33,822 nucleotides of DNA. It comes from a virus. Below the pieces are notes generated by a model. It did no database searches, was not told where the DNA came from, and saw nothing but the letters and a program-made list of their open reading frames with translations. Position numbers and translations under genes: made by a program. The stretch spans positions 1 through 33,822 of the IMG/VR virus record IMGVR_UViG_3300025435_000050; one strand, written 5' to 3'. The first letter of the stretch is position 1; every line of letters starts with the position of its first letter. Below are positions 27,969 through 33,822 of the stretch, one piece after another.

Positions 27969-28295
27969 ATGAACGCAACACCTAACTCGATGCCCGGACA
28001 ATCCGTCGCGGCGCTCATCGCATCTCCACCGGAGGGGATGCAGCGTGCCGCAGTGTCGGTGATGTCGCTGGCGAAACTCATGTCCAGTCCTAACGACGGG
28101 CCGTACATCGTTCATCCTGGTCGCGGGAAGATCGTTGATGTGTCTTTCACCGATCATTCGCTGGTGCTGACGCTGCGGCGGTGGCAGCGCAAGGATCGGG
28201 AGCGGACAGAGATTCAGGAAACTGTCGAGGTGCGGCCGACCGATCAGCTCGTGCTGCAGCGTGCTGCGGCGCGTCCCGCGAGAAGGAGGGGGTGA
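27969..28295 (+). CDS. Hypothetical protein (108 aa)
   Basis: GAAAGGGAAA before the ATG. MNATPNSMPGQSVAALIASP then YIVHPGRGKIVDVSFTDHSL, VLTLRRWQRKDRERTEIQE: an N-terminal helix and a beta-rich domain ending in a basic Arg-rich tail (ARPARRRG). Nucleic-acid contact is possible. Stop overlaps the next start (TGATG). Confidence 0.68.
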   Translation: MNATPNSMPGQSVAALIASPPEGMQRAAVSVMSLAKLMSSPNDGPYIVHPGRGKIVDVSFTDHSLVLTLRRWQRKDRERTEIQETVEVRPTDQLVLQRAAARPARRRG

Positions 28296-28471
28296 TGCGG
28301 GACATTAATTCTGAGTTGTTTCTAGCTCAGGCGTTGGCGGCGGAAACGTCGGGCCGCAGTGACGAAGCTGAGTCGTTGCTGGCGGCAGCTATCGGTAAGG
28401 AAAACCGTCCTGGGGTCGCTGCCCGTAGTGACTTCATTCCAGAGGAGGAGGAAATCGGTTGGATGTTTTGA
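28295..28471 (+). CDS. Small acidic helical protein (58 aa)
   Basis: AAGGAGG upstream; ATG at 28295 shares a base with the preceding TGA. MRDINSELFLAQALAAETSG then RSDEAESLLAAAIGKENRPG resembles a single tetratricopeptide-like helical hairpin, with an acidic PEEEEIGWMF tail. Function unknown. Confidence 0.68.
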   Translation: MRDINSELFLAQALAAETSGRSDEAESLLAAAIGKENRPGVAARSDFIPEEEEIGWMF

Positions 28472-28533
28472 TCAGTATCTCGACTTTAGTGGTCACGGTT
28501 TTTGGGACGTTGTACCTTCCCACGAGGAGATGA
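28459..28533 (+). CDS. Membrane micropeptide (24 aa), TTG start
   Basis: GAGGAGG lies about 7 bases before TTG at 28459. MDVLISISTLVVTVFGTLYL then PTRR is one hydrophobic helix with a basic end. It overlaps the previous stop. First of three consecutive tiny membrane-type frames. Confidence 0.42.
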   Translation: MDVLISISTLVVTVFGTLYLPTRR

Positions 28534-28542
28534 GGTTAGAAG

Positions 28543-28653
28543 ATGGAGAATCTTGCAGCGGCAGTGCTCACTGTTCCGATGGTTCATCTGTACGCGCTGT
28601 TGTGGCGCGTCGGAATTGTGGAAGTCCGAACGGAACAGGAGTCGGTTCGATGA
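28543..28653 (+). CDS. Membrane-type micropeptide (36 aa)
   Basis: GAGG seven bases before the ATG. MENLAAAVLTVPMVHLYALL then WRVGIVEVRTEQESVR: hydrophobic helix followed by a charged tail. The stop overlaps the next ATG. Confidence 0.5.
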   Translation: MENLAAAVLTVPMVHLYALLWRVGIVEVRTEQESVR

Positions 28654-28727
28654 TGCTGGGCTTGTTCATGATCGTCATGATTATGGCGAGTGGTGTTTCG
28701 GTAATTGCAATTCTCTCAATGTCCTGA
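28650..28727 (+). CDS. Membrane micropeptide (25 aa)
   Basis: AGGAG lies eight bases before the ATG, which overlaps the preceding stop (CGATGATG). MMLGLFMIVMIMASGVSVIA then ILSMS is almost wholly hydrophobic. Confidence 0.5.
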   Translation: MMLGLFMIVMIMASGVSVIAILSMS

Positions 28728-28745
28728 CGAAAGGTAAAATAGAAA

Positions 28746-29201
28746 ATGACTGTCATCAGCGAATACCAGCAGGTTTTCTTCTTGGAAGATCGCGCGCAGC
28801 GCAAGGATGCGTTTCTGGAGATCAATCGGGATCGGTTTCGCGACGAATACACGATCGGTCAGGGCCACCGGCTTGCTGTTTCCATGATTCGCGAGCACAT
28901 GATCGCTCTGCGAGACGTGTGCATGTCGCCGACCGAGGGCGTCCTGTTTCGGTTCATTGATTTCTATGGCGATGCGCTGTTGATCGTCGGGGACGGTGAA
29001 CGCTACGACGTGACAATCACATGCATTCGGGACCAGAAAGCATTTTCTGTGAAGGTGCAGATGACGCGTGAAGACCTGATGTCGATGGGACAGAAAATCG
29101 AGGGCTCGTTGCTGGCGGTCGGGTTGGATCCTTGGTCGTTTTGGGATAAAGGTATGGTGCTGGAGCCGCTGGTTGCGACCAAATCGGGGGCGCTTTTCTG
29201 A
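28746..29201 (+). CDS. Hypothetical protein (151 aa)
   Basis: GAAAGG before the ATG. MTVISEYQQVFFLEDRAQRK, DEYTIGQGHRLAVSMIREHM, then beta-rich FRFIDFYGDALLIVGDGERY, DVTITCIRDQKAFSVKVQ. A mixed alpha/beta protein with no catalytic motif I recognise. Its stop overlaps the next ATG (TGATG). Confidence 0.7.
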   Translation: MTVISEYQQVFFLEDRAQRKDAFLEINRDRFRDEYTIGQGHRLAVSMIREHMIALRDVCMSPTEGVLFRFIDFYGDALLIVGDGERYDVTITCIRDQKAFSVKVQMTREDLMSMGQKIEGSLLAVGLDPWSFWDKGMVLEPLVATKSGALF

Positions 29202-29317
29202 TGGATGGTTACACGGTAGCGATATTGCTGATCGGCGCACTCGTGATGATCCTGCTTCTGCCTGACATTCAGGCAGAGCTGGAGAAGCGCGACTACATCA
29301 AGCACTTCAACGACTGA
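29201..29317 (+). CDS. Single-pass membrane protein (38 aa)
   Basis: MDGYTVAILLIGALVMILLL then PDIQAELEKRDYIKHFND: one N-terminal membrane helix and a charged cytoplasmic helix. Start coupled to the previous stop. Confidence 0.6.
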   Translation: MDGYTVAILLIGALVMILLLPDIQAELEKRDYIKHFND

Positions 29318-29331
29318 AAGGCGTGACAGAT

Positions 29332-29718
29332 ATGAAAGAGGCATTTTTCGCGGCGTGCGATTGGCCGAAGCCGGCGCAGTCTGCGTACGTAAGTTTGTAC
29401 GTCAACCTGCCGTTCTACGGCGGTCCGCAAGAGGGCGGCTGGTGGGGTAACGACGTGGAACTCGTCGCTTACCAGCAGTTCGCGACCCTTGAGGCGGCCG
29501 AGGCCGTCCTGGAAAATGTGCAGAAGTTAGCGGAGCGGCAGTCGAAGGCGGCGAAGGATGGTTTCAACCGGCAGTGCCTTGCTGAGACTGCGTGGCTTGA
29601 GGAGCGTGGGCTGGACGATAGTTTCTTGCCGGAGGTTGACGGTGAGGCTACCTACTTCGTGGTGGTCGAAGATCGTGTCGGTTCCAGGGCGCGTGTGGGT
29701 AACCGGCACTACGAGTAG
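29332..29718 (+). CDS. Conserved actinophage hypothetical protein (128 aa)
   Basis: ATG at 29332, AAAGG upstream (GTG at 29323 sits too close to that site). SAYVSLYVNLPFYGGPQEGG, WWGNDVELVAYQQF and LEERGLDDSFLPEVDGEATY form a pattern (YGGPEEGGWWG.D) familiar from many actinophage accessory genes; function not established. Acidic. Confidence 0.78.
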   Translation: MKEAFFAACDWPKPAQSAYVSLYVNLPFYGGPQEGGWWGNDVELVAYQQFATLEAAEAVLENVQKLAERQSKAAKDGFNRQCLAETAWLEERGLDDSFLPEVDGEATYFVVVEDRVGSRARVGNRHYE

Positions 29719-29734
29719 AAATAGAGGTAATGCG

Positions 29735-30181
29735 ATGCGGCCGAAAGCTGTGATTGTGGATTGCGATGGCACGTTGGTTAATGTGTCGTCGATTCGTCAT
29801 CATGTTGCGACACCTGGCGAGAAGGATTTCGATGCTTTTCATCGGGAGTCTCGTCATTGTCCGCCGAATGAGCAGGCGCTCGAGTTTTGTCGGCGGCATC
29901 ACGCGGCTGGTCACGTCGTGGTTGTTGTGACGGCGCGGATGGAGCGGCATTTCGGCGTGACGAAAGCGTGGCTGGATGAGTTCATGACCGTGCCGTTCGA
30001 TGGGCCGATCATGCGCGAGGACGGCCTGCGGTACTCAGATGTGGTGATCAAGCGCGGCATCCATCGCTACTTGTCGCGGCACTACAACATCGTTGCGGCG
30101 TGCGACGACAACCCGGCAATCATCGAGTTGTGGAAGGAGTTGGGTATCCCAGTAGAGATCGTCCCCGGCTGGGAAGAATGA
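29735..30181 (+). CDS. HAD-family phosphatase, polynucleotide 3'-phosphatase type
   Basis: 148 residues. MRPKAVIVDCDGTLVNVSSI carries the DxDGT nucleophile (Asp9, Asp11). VVVVTARMERHF is motif II, Lys in DVVIKRGIHRYL motif III, and CDDNPAIIELW motif IV. The layout (F..FH....CPPN...., T..WL, MR.DGLR.D..IK, DDNP.I..LW...GI....VPGW) is that of the phosphatase domain of T4-type polynucleotide kinases, here without the kinase. It may remove 3'-phosphates from nicked RNA or DNA ends in repair or anticodon-nuclease resistance. That substrate is inferred. Confidence 0.88.
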   Translation: MRPKAVIVDCDGTLVNVSSIRHHVATPGEKDFDAFHRESRHCPPNEQALEFCRRHHAAGHVVVVVTARMERHFGVTKAWLDEFMTVPFDGPIMREDGLRYSDVVIKRGIHRYLSRHYNIVAACDDNPAIIELWKELGIPVEIVPGWEE

Positions 30182-30189
30182 CATCTGTT

Positions 30190-30224
30190 CGTTTCTAATT
30201 TCAAAATGAAATCGAAAGGGAAAT
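30190..30224. repeat. Start-associated repeat, copy 1 (type-A core)
   Basis: About 35 bases identical to 30551-30585. Contains ATTTCA-AAA-TGAAAT (30198-30212) and runs through the GAAAGGG ribosome site almost to the ATG at 30227. Confidence 0.75.
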
Positions 30225-30226
30225 AA

Positions 30227-30547
30227 ATGCCCCGTAACGGCGACGTAGCTGAGCAGGTTTTTGTTGATCTCTCCCCGGTGGGAGTTCGGGAAACCGTGAT
30301 GGTTCGAATTGAGTGGGAGTCTGGCTGTGGGGAAAGCCAATGCTGCCCATCGGGTTGGGCACTTGAGGTGGGAACCTATCAGGAGGACTGTGGCTGTTCG
30401 GACACGGTGGATCATCGGTTGGATCCGTGCGGTATGGGTCGAGTGGACTTGTACAACAGTCTCGCCGAGGCGCATTCCGCATTCTCGGAACTCGTCATTG
30501 ATGTGGATCGAGTCGAATTGGAAGCGCGTCCATTCGTCGCTTTTTGA
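30227..30547 (+). CDS. Cys-rich hypothetical protein (106 aa)
   Basis: MPRNGDVAEQVFVDLSPVGV, then SGCGESQCCPSGWALEVG and EDCGCSDTVDHRLDPCGMG hold eight Cys that could bind metal or form a compact fold; acidic helix at the end (DVDRVELEARPFVAF). Start is fixed by the repeat-borne ribosome site. Function unknown. Confidence 0.68.
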   Translation: MPRNGDVAEQVFVDLSPVGVRETVMVRIEWESGCGESQCCPSGWALEVGTYQEDCGCSDTVDHRLDPCGMGRVDLYNSLAEAHSAFSELVIDVDRVELEARPFVAF

Positions 30548-30550
30548 GCG

Positions 30551-30585
30551 CGTTTCTAATTTCAAAATGAAATCGAAAGGGAAAT
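30551..30585. repeat. Start-associated repeat, copy 2 (type-A core)
   Basis: Same sequence as 30190-30224, again ending at the ribosome site one or two bases before the next ATG (30587). Core ATTTCA-AAA-TGAAAT at 30559-30573. Confidence 0.75.
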
Positions 30586-30586
30586 T

Positions 30587-30985
30587 ATGTTTCAGCTCGT
30601 TCACGACTATAGCTTCACTCCGCCCTACATCTTCCCGAAGGGACGTTCGGGTCACACCATGCTCACCGTTGAGATGGATATCGCCGGAAATCCCGATCAC
30701 ATCGTGGATGTGGTTGAGAAGATCGACCCCGCAGTGGACCACCTCTACCTCAAGCGCGATGACACGCTAGATGGGCTGGTCATCGTCACGCACCCCATGA
30801 CTGCGGCGTGGGCGGCCACATATCCGTTCGGGAATCTCATCAAAGAACTGCGCCGGAATGGCTGCGAACACGCGTATGCGCTGCGAGTGTTCAATGCGCG
30901 AACCGGGAACCAGTTCACCTTCAACACGGAGTTGGTTAGTTGGAAGTTCATCAATGCCTTGGCATGGGCGGCGCTGGACGAGTGA
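30587..30985 (+). CDS. Truncated amidoligase-like paralogue (132 aa)
   Basis: YSFTPPYIFPKGRSGHTMLT, VEMDIAGNPDHIVDVVEKID, HLYLKRDDTLDGLVIVTHPM and LIKELRRNGCEHAYAL align segment by segment with residues ~70-175 of the 32911 protein. It lacks the N-terminal zinc fingers, has Met-Asp in place of the conserved Glu-Glu pair, and ends before the catalytic HVHVS and ELRFF parts. So it is probably inactive: a decoy, regulator or remnant. The C-terminus is unrelated. Confidence 0.75.
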   Translation: MFQLVHDYSFTPPYIFPKGRSGHTMLTVEMDIAGNPDHIVDVVEKIDPAVDHLYLKRDDTLDGLVIVTHPMTAAWAATYPFGNLIKELRRNGCEHAYALRVFNARTGNQFTFNTELVSWKFINALAWAALDE

Positions 30986-30999
30986 CACGAAAAGGAGAC

Positions 31000-31290
31000 A
31001 TGAAAACCACAACACAGAATCTTGTTGGCGCAAGCAAACCGATCTACGGCACTGCCCATGTCGCGGACGCGCTCGGTGTGAGCCGCGCAACCGTGAGCAA
31101 CTGGCTGCGTCGTTACGAAGGATTGCCGCCCGCCGATTTCGTCACCACTGACGGCAGGTTCTTCTGGCTGAGCCTAGACGGCTGGGTGCAGTGGCAAGAG
31201 TTGCGAATCAGTGCCGTTCGTGACAAAACGGTCAGCAAGCTGGAGCGGTTGAAGGCTCGCATCGCACAACTTGAGAAGGGAAAACTATGA
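31000..31290 (+). CDS. MerR/excisionase-like HTH protein (96 aa)
   Basis: GGAG before the ATG at 31000. YGTAHVADALGVSRATVSNW then LRRYEGLPPADFVTTDGRFF is a winged HTH of the excisionase/MerR type. The C-terminal DKTVSKLERLKARIAQLEKG is a coiled coil for dimerisation. Likely a phage DNA-binding regulator; no integrase is seen in the window, so an excisionase role is not supported. Confidence 0.8.
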   Translation: MKTTTQNLVGASKPIYGTAHVADALGVSRATVSNWLRRYEGLPPADFVTTDGRFFWLSLDGWVQWQELRISAVRDKTVSKLERLKARIAQLEKGKL

Positions 31291-31487
31291 GGCGTGGCGA
31301 ACTCAAGTGGTGGCGGATTGATGACGGCCGCACCGACGAGACGATCGTCATTCAAGCAAAAACCAGCACGGACGCCATGAACCAGTTTTTCGAATGCTGC
31401 GCGGAGAACTGTTCTATTGCAGAAGCGACTGAATCCGACCTGAAAAACTACGGGCCGGGTTCTGGTAATGGCTGGTTCCAGAACTAG
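31287..31487 (+). CDS. Small hypothetical protein (66 aa)
   Basis: ATG overlaps the previous stop (CTATGAGG). MRRGELKWWRIDDGRTDETI, QAKTSTDAMNQFFECCAENC: short beta-alpha protein with three Cys. Unknown function. Confidence 0.65.
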   Translation: MRRGELKWWRIDDGRTDETIVIQAKTSTDAMNQFFECCAENCSIAEATESDLKNYGPGSGNGWFQN

Positions 31488-31501
31488 GAAAGGAAATCAT
31501 C

Positions 31502-31759
31502 ATGGGCATTCACCAAGATATTTGGGAGCTGGAGAAAGCTGCCATGCTGCCTTCAGAATGGGAGTGGTGGCTCGGCGCTGTGCGCGAGATTCTGGGATTC
31601 AACCCAGACGGCGACCAGGACACCGACGGCTACTCGGTGGATGATTTTTATATCCGGTGGGAGCGAGGCGAAACGCCGAGACAGGCCGCTGCGGCTGTTT
31701 TATACACACCCCTGGCGCAGAGGTTGACTGTCGGATGGGACATGAACAGAAATGCTTAG
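31502..31759 (+). CDS. Hypothetical protein (85 aa)
   Basis: AAAGGAAA before the ATG. MGIHQDIWELEKAAMLPSEW then EWWLGAVREILGFNPDGDQD, YSVDDFYIRWERGETPRQAA: acidic, Trp-rich, helical. The DG..TDGYSVD..Y..WERGETP.QAA segment resembles small phage proteins of unknown role. Overlaps the next gene by 8 bases. Confidence 0.7.
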   Translation: MGIHQDIWELEKAAMLPSEWEWWLGAVREILGFNPDGDQDTDGYSVDDFYIRWERGETPRQAAAAVLYTPLAQRLTVGWDMNRNA

Positions 31760-31961
31760 TCGAATGTTCGTCGATCAAGTTCAGAAGGGCTATCGCATTG
31801 AGGTATCTCATCCCACCAATCCGCAACTGAACAGCGAACTCATTGTGGACAAAGTGGTGATGAATGACGGCTGGCACATCCACTGCCATTCCGAAACGGA
31901 ATACGAGTCAGAAGTAGTGGTCACGTACCCGTGGGATACCCGAATCTACGTTAGGACATAA
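31752..31961 (+). CDS. Small hypothetical protein (69 aa)
   Basis: MLSRMFVDQVQKGYRIEVSH then ELIVDKVVMNDGWHIHCHSE, TEYESEVVVTYPWDTRIYVR: beta-rich, His/Tyr-containing. Translation coupled to the gene it overlaps. Unknown function. Confidence 0.65.
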   Translation: MLSRMFVDQVQKGYRIEVSHPTNPQLNSELIVDKVVMNDGWHIHCHSETEYESEVVVTYPWDTRIYVRT

Positions 31962-31963
31962 CT

Positions 31964-32176
31964 ATGAGCAAAGTGGATCCACTGTTGCGTCGCGCCGAGT
32001 CGTCGAGTTTGATGGCGCGGGAACTCAGGGCACGTGGCGCAAGTATCGCCGTTGTTTCCTGGTGGCGGCATCAGGCGTCGCGGGCCACGCTAACCGCTTT
32101 CGACCAGTTGGGGATTATTGTGCCCGATGACTGGTGGCCACCGATGCCAGCCGACTTCACTTGGAACCTGGCCTGA
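31964..32176 (+). CDS. Small basic hypothetical protein (70 aa)
   Basis: ATG two bases after the preceding TAA. MSKVDPLLRRAESSSLMARE then RARGASIAVVSWWRHQASRA, QLGIIVPDDWWPPMPADFTW: basic helical half and a Trp/Pro tail. Unknown function. Confidence 0.6.
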   Translation: MSKVDPLLRRAESSSLMARELRARGASIAVVSWWRHQASRATLTAFDQLGIIVPDDWWPPMPADFTWNLA

Positions 32177-32223
32177 CCAGGCGTGGCGGCGACTGCGGGC
32201 GGCGGCGCGGCGCGGAGCGGGGG

Positions 32224-32240
32224 GATTTCAAAATGAAATC
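32224..32240. promoter_or_regulatory. Type-A palindrome
   Basis: GATTTCAAAATGAAATC after a GC-rich stretch (32183-32223) resembling that before the 26622 element. A short AGACGC-TAA-GCGTCT hairpin (32245-32259) follows. Confidence 0.62.
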
Positions 32241-32306
32241 GGAAAGACGCTAAGCGTCTGAGGCGCGACACGAGCTACCGGAACTGGACAATAGAATACT
32301 AAGTTC

Positions 32307-32321
32307 GATTTCAAAATGAAA
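32307..32321. promoter_or_regulatory. Partial type-A element overlapping the ribosome site
   Basis: GATTTCAAAATGAAA; the right arm runs directly into the AAAGG ribosome site of the 32331 gene. Confidence 0.5.
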
Positions 32322-32330
32322 GGCACAAAT

Positions 32331-32630
32331 ATGTACTGGAATTATCGGTTGGTTCGCCACGCGGGACGTGTTTTCTTGGCTGAGGTCTACTATCCCGAAC
32401 TGGTTCGGGAAGAGGGAGAGCCGGGATGGATGTTCTGCGAGGCGCGTCTCGACCCGATGATGTTCGGAGGCCCGGACTCGTATTACGACTCCGAATCTGA
32501 GTGCATTACTGAGGCCCGTCGCGATTTGGAGTCGATGTTGCTGGCGTTCGAGAAGCCGGTTCTCCGTGCGGTTCCGAATCCCGACAATAGCGAGCTTGTT
32601 GTTGACATGGTTGAGGAGCTTCCGGTCTAG
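32331..32630 (+). CDS. Hypothetical protein (99 aa)
   Basis: ATG at 32331, with AAAGG seven bases upstream; an in-frame ATG at 32316 lies in the palindrome and is less likely. MYWNYRLVRHAGRVFLAEVY then MFCEARLDPMMFGGPDSYYD, ECITEARRDLESMLLAFEKP and an acidic C-terminus. The (M)Y(W/Y)NYR(L/I)VR opening is frequent in actinophage small proteins; function unknown. Confidence 0.72.
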   Translation: MYWNYRLVRHAGRVFLAEVYYPELVREEGEPGWMFCEARLDPMMFGGPDSYYDSESECITEARRDLESMLLAFEKPVLRAVPNPDNSELVVDMVEELPV

Positions 32631-32655
32631 CTGATCCAATCAGGAGGAGAATACT

Positions 32656-32787
32656 ATGCACGGTCTTTTGGGTGTTGCTGCCGTAACGATTGCGTTGGCG
32701 GCGGTCTTTGAGGGTTTTCGGGTGGCGGGTTCGGCGGCGCGTGAGATTTCATACACGCCTGCTGAGCGAGATGGGCTGGACCGTTAG
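32656..32787 (+). CDS. Small membrane or exported protein (43 aa)
   Basis: AGGAGGAGA before the ATG. MHGLLGVAAVTIALAAVFEG is a membrane helix or signal anchor, followed by FRVAGSAAREISYTPAERDG. Unknown function. Confidence 0.6.
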   Translation: MHGLLGVAAVTIALAAVFEGFRVAGSAAREISYTPAERDGLDR

Positions 32788-32800
32788 CTTATTGCAAAAC

Positions 32801-32829
32801 TTGACAAGAGTGGCTTGATTTGATAGAAT
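32801..32829 (+). promoter_or_regulatory. Strong rightward promoter before the amidoligase gene
   Basis: TTGACA, exactly 17 bases, TAGAAT: the best sigma-70-type promoter in the window. The transcript would start near 32836 and carry the type-A palindrome at 32866 in its 5' leader. Confidence 0.75.
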
Positions 32830-32865
32830 TATATTTGAGGCTCGAAAGCGCACTAACCGCAGGCC

Positions 32866-32886
32866 CCGATTTCAAAATGAAATCGG
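32866..32886. promoter_or_regulatory. Type-A palindrome in the amidoligase leader
   Basis: GATTTCAAAATGAAATC with CC/GG flanks, about 37 bases after the -10 box and 24 bases before the ATG at 32911, so it is placed to act as an operator or RNA hairpin on that transcript. Confidence 0.7.
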
Positions 32887-32910
32887 ATGACACCACAAGA
32901 AAGGGAACCC

Positions 32911-33822
32911 ATGCCTTTTTACGGCGACGAGGACTTTGAGGCGTACTGCGACGAGTGCAGCGAGGGTACGGACGACCCGTACTGGTGCGAAGCTTGCGAC
33001 GAGAGCTTCTGCCAGACGTGCTGGTACAACCTCGACAGCGATGATTACCGTTGCGGTCGCTGCGGCGGGAGTTCGTGCGAGGACGAGGACATGCCGCGGG
33101 GTGTCCACGGGTACAACTACACGCCCGATTATCGGCCGAAGGGTGATCCGGCGCACACCATGATGGGTGTGGAGTTGGAGGTCGGGGACGACTACGGTCG
33201 CAACGTGGTCGATGTTGTGCAAGACATCGACCCCGGCGAGGCGCACCTCTACATGAAGGAGGACGGCAGCATCCAGGGTGTCGAGATCGTGACGCACCCG
33301 ATGACGTTGGCGTGGGCGCGGAACTACCGTTTCGATGAAATGTTGCGTCGGCTGAAAACCAGCGGTTGCTGGGCCGATTACAACTACGGTCTGCACGTTC
33401 ACGTCTCGCGTGCGGCTTTCCGTCAGCGTCCGTCAGCTAACCGGCGGCGCGGTTACGGAACGCAGTCACAGCACCACCAGATGATGTGGCTCATGTTCCT
33501 GTACCGCAACTCCGATCCGCTCAAGCGACTGGCTCGCCGCGACAGCAGCCGGTGGGCGAGTTTCCGCTCGCCGCGACCGGGCGAACTGAAGCGCAAGTCG
33601 ATGGGGCCGGATCACGACGAGCGGTACGTGGCCGTCAACTGCAACAACCGGGACACCTACGAGTTGCGGTTCTTCCAGGCCACCCTCAACGTCGAGGAGT
33701 TCTGGGCGGCGCTGGAGTTCGCTGACGCCAGCGTCAAGTACACCCGGAACCTGGGCAGCAGCGAGGTACTGAAAGGCGGCGGACTGTCCTGGGACCGCTT
33801 CACCAACTGGTGCAGCGACCAC
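32911..33822 (+). CDS. Amidoligase-like enzyme with N-terminal zinc fingers, 3' end outside window
   Basis: 304 codons to the edge, no stop. The N-terminus YCDECSEGTDDPYWCEACDE then FCQTCWYNLDSDDYRCGRCG has four CxxC pairs in a cross-brace-like arrangement. The ligase region follows: HTMMGVELEVGDDYG, HLYMKEDGSIQGVEIVTHPM, YNYGLHVHVSRAAF and NNRDTYELRFFQATLN, matching the E-x-E, DGS...E.V..P, H.H.S and E.R...T order of the amidoligase_2 (carboxylate-amine ligase-like, COOH-NH2 ligase) group. It probably forms an amide or isopeptide bond on a peptide or amine; the substrate is unknown. AAAGGG precedes the ATG. Residues ~70-175 are duplicated in the 30587 protein. Confidence 0.85.
   Translation, partial: MPFYGDEDFEAYCDECSEGTDDPYWCEACDESFCQTCWYNLDSDDYRCGRCGGSSCEDEDMPRGVHGYNYTPDYRPKGDPAHTMMGVELEVGDDYGRNVVDVVQDIDPGEAHLYMKEDGSIQGVEIVTHPMTLAWARNYRFDEMLRRLKTSGCWADYNYGLHVHVSRAAFRQRPSANRRRGYGTQSQHHQMMWLMFLYRNSDPLKRLARRDSSRWASFRSPRPGELKRKSMGPDHDERYVAVNCNNRDTYELRFFQATLNVEEFWAALEFADASVKYTRNLGSSEVLKGGGLSWDRFTNWCSDH

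Noticed and set aside
30206-30226. Six-codon frame starting at the ATG inside the palindrome (MKSKGK, stop abutting the next ATG)
   Set aside because: Striking at this copy and weaker at 26631, but other copies do not keep the frame or stop, and no ribosome site precedes it.
31000-31290. Excisionase function for the HTH protein
   Set aside because: No integrase or att site was identified in the window; the HTH type alone does not show it.
1-33822. CRISPR array or insertion sequence
   Set aside because: The repeats found are palindromes at gene boundaries without regular spacers, and no transposase frame or terminal inverted repeats with target duplication were seen.

Overview
This window looks like part of a tailed bacteriophage (or prophage) genome from a high-GC Gram-positive, most likely actinobacterial, host. 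The reasons are frequent GTG/TTG starts, tightly coupled genes (ATGA, GTGA, TGATG overlaps), an HK97-type packaging and head module of actinophage character, a class 3-type intein in the terminase, and many small zinc-ribbon and single-helix membrane proteins. I see no integrase or lysis gene, no obvious immunity repressor, no replication polymerase and no CRISPR array.

Layout. (1) 16529 down to 1, minus strand: one long leftward virion operon. From its 5' end it carries a coiled-coil protein, a secreted protein, an HNH nuclease, an HTH/zinc protein, small membrane and zinc proteins, a free-standing Clp N-domain protein, two glycosyltransferases, small (TerS) and large (TerL) terminase, a small membrane protein, a zinc ribbon, the portal, a very long prohead protease fusion, small structural proteins, and a repetitive Ser/Thr/Val-rich protein that runs off the left edge. 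TerL and portal each carry an in-frame intein with LAGLIDADG endonuclease motifs. (2) 16590-18418, plus strand: a short operon from a possibly leaderless promoter, with a degenerate tRNA-like element on the opposite strand and a sugar-O-methyltransferase-like enzyme. (3) 20389-18420, minus strand: two small leftward clusters of zinc-finger and winged-helix proteins, the first ending at a clear intrinsic terminator. (4) 20513 to the right edge, plus strand: a rightward early-type arm of about 30 small genes, ending in an amidoligase-like protein that runs off the window.

The most unusual part is the right arm. Almost every gene boundary from 21.1 to 32.9 kb carries an inverted repeat with one common architecture, TT(G/T)CA-NNN-TG(C/A)AA. 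One flavour (GTTGCA-TCT-TGCAAC) occupies 21.1-24.2 kb and the other (GATTTCA-TTT-TGAAATC) occupies 24.1-32.9 kb. Some copies are bare palindromes just upstream of start codons. Others sit at the tip of GC-rich perfect stems of 13-20 bp after stop codons, and in one pair the stems show compensatory base changes. Three paralogous helix-turn-helix proteins (21139, 23454, 26998) are embedded among these sites, each bracketed by its own flavour of repeat. I propose that this is a set of duplicated, diverged regulator/operator (or regulator/RNA-hairpin) circuits controlling an array of small genes. It resembles in spirit the stoperators and start-associated sequences of mycobacteriophages, but I do not recognise these sequences.

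Working together, the left operon would package DNA and build and possibly glycosylate the virion; the methyltransferase could finish the glycans; the right arm would supply host-takeover peptides under the palindrome-based regulatory network.
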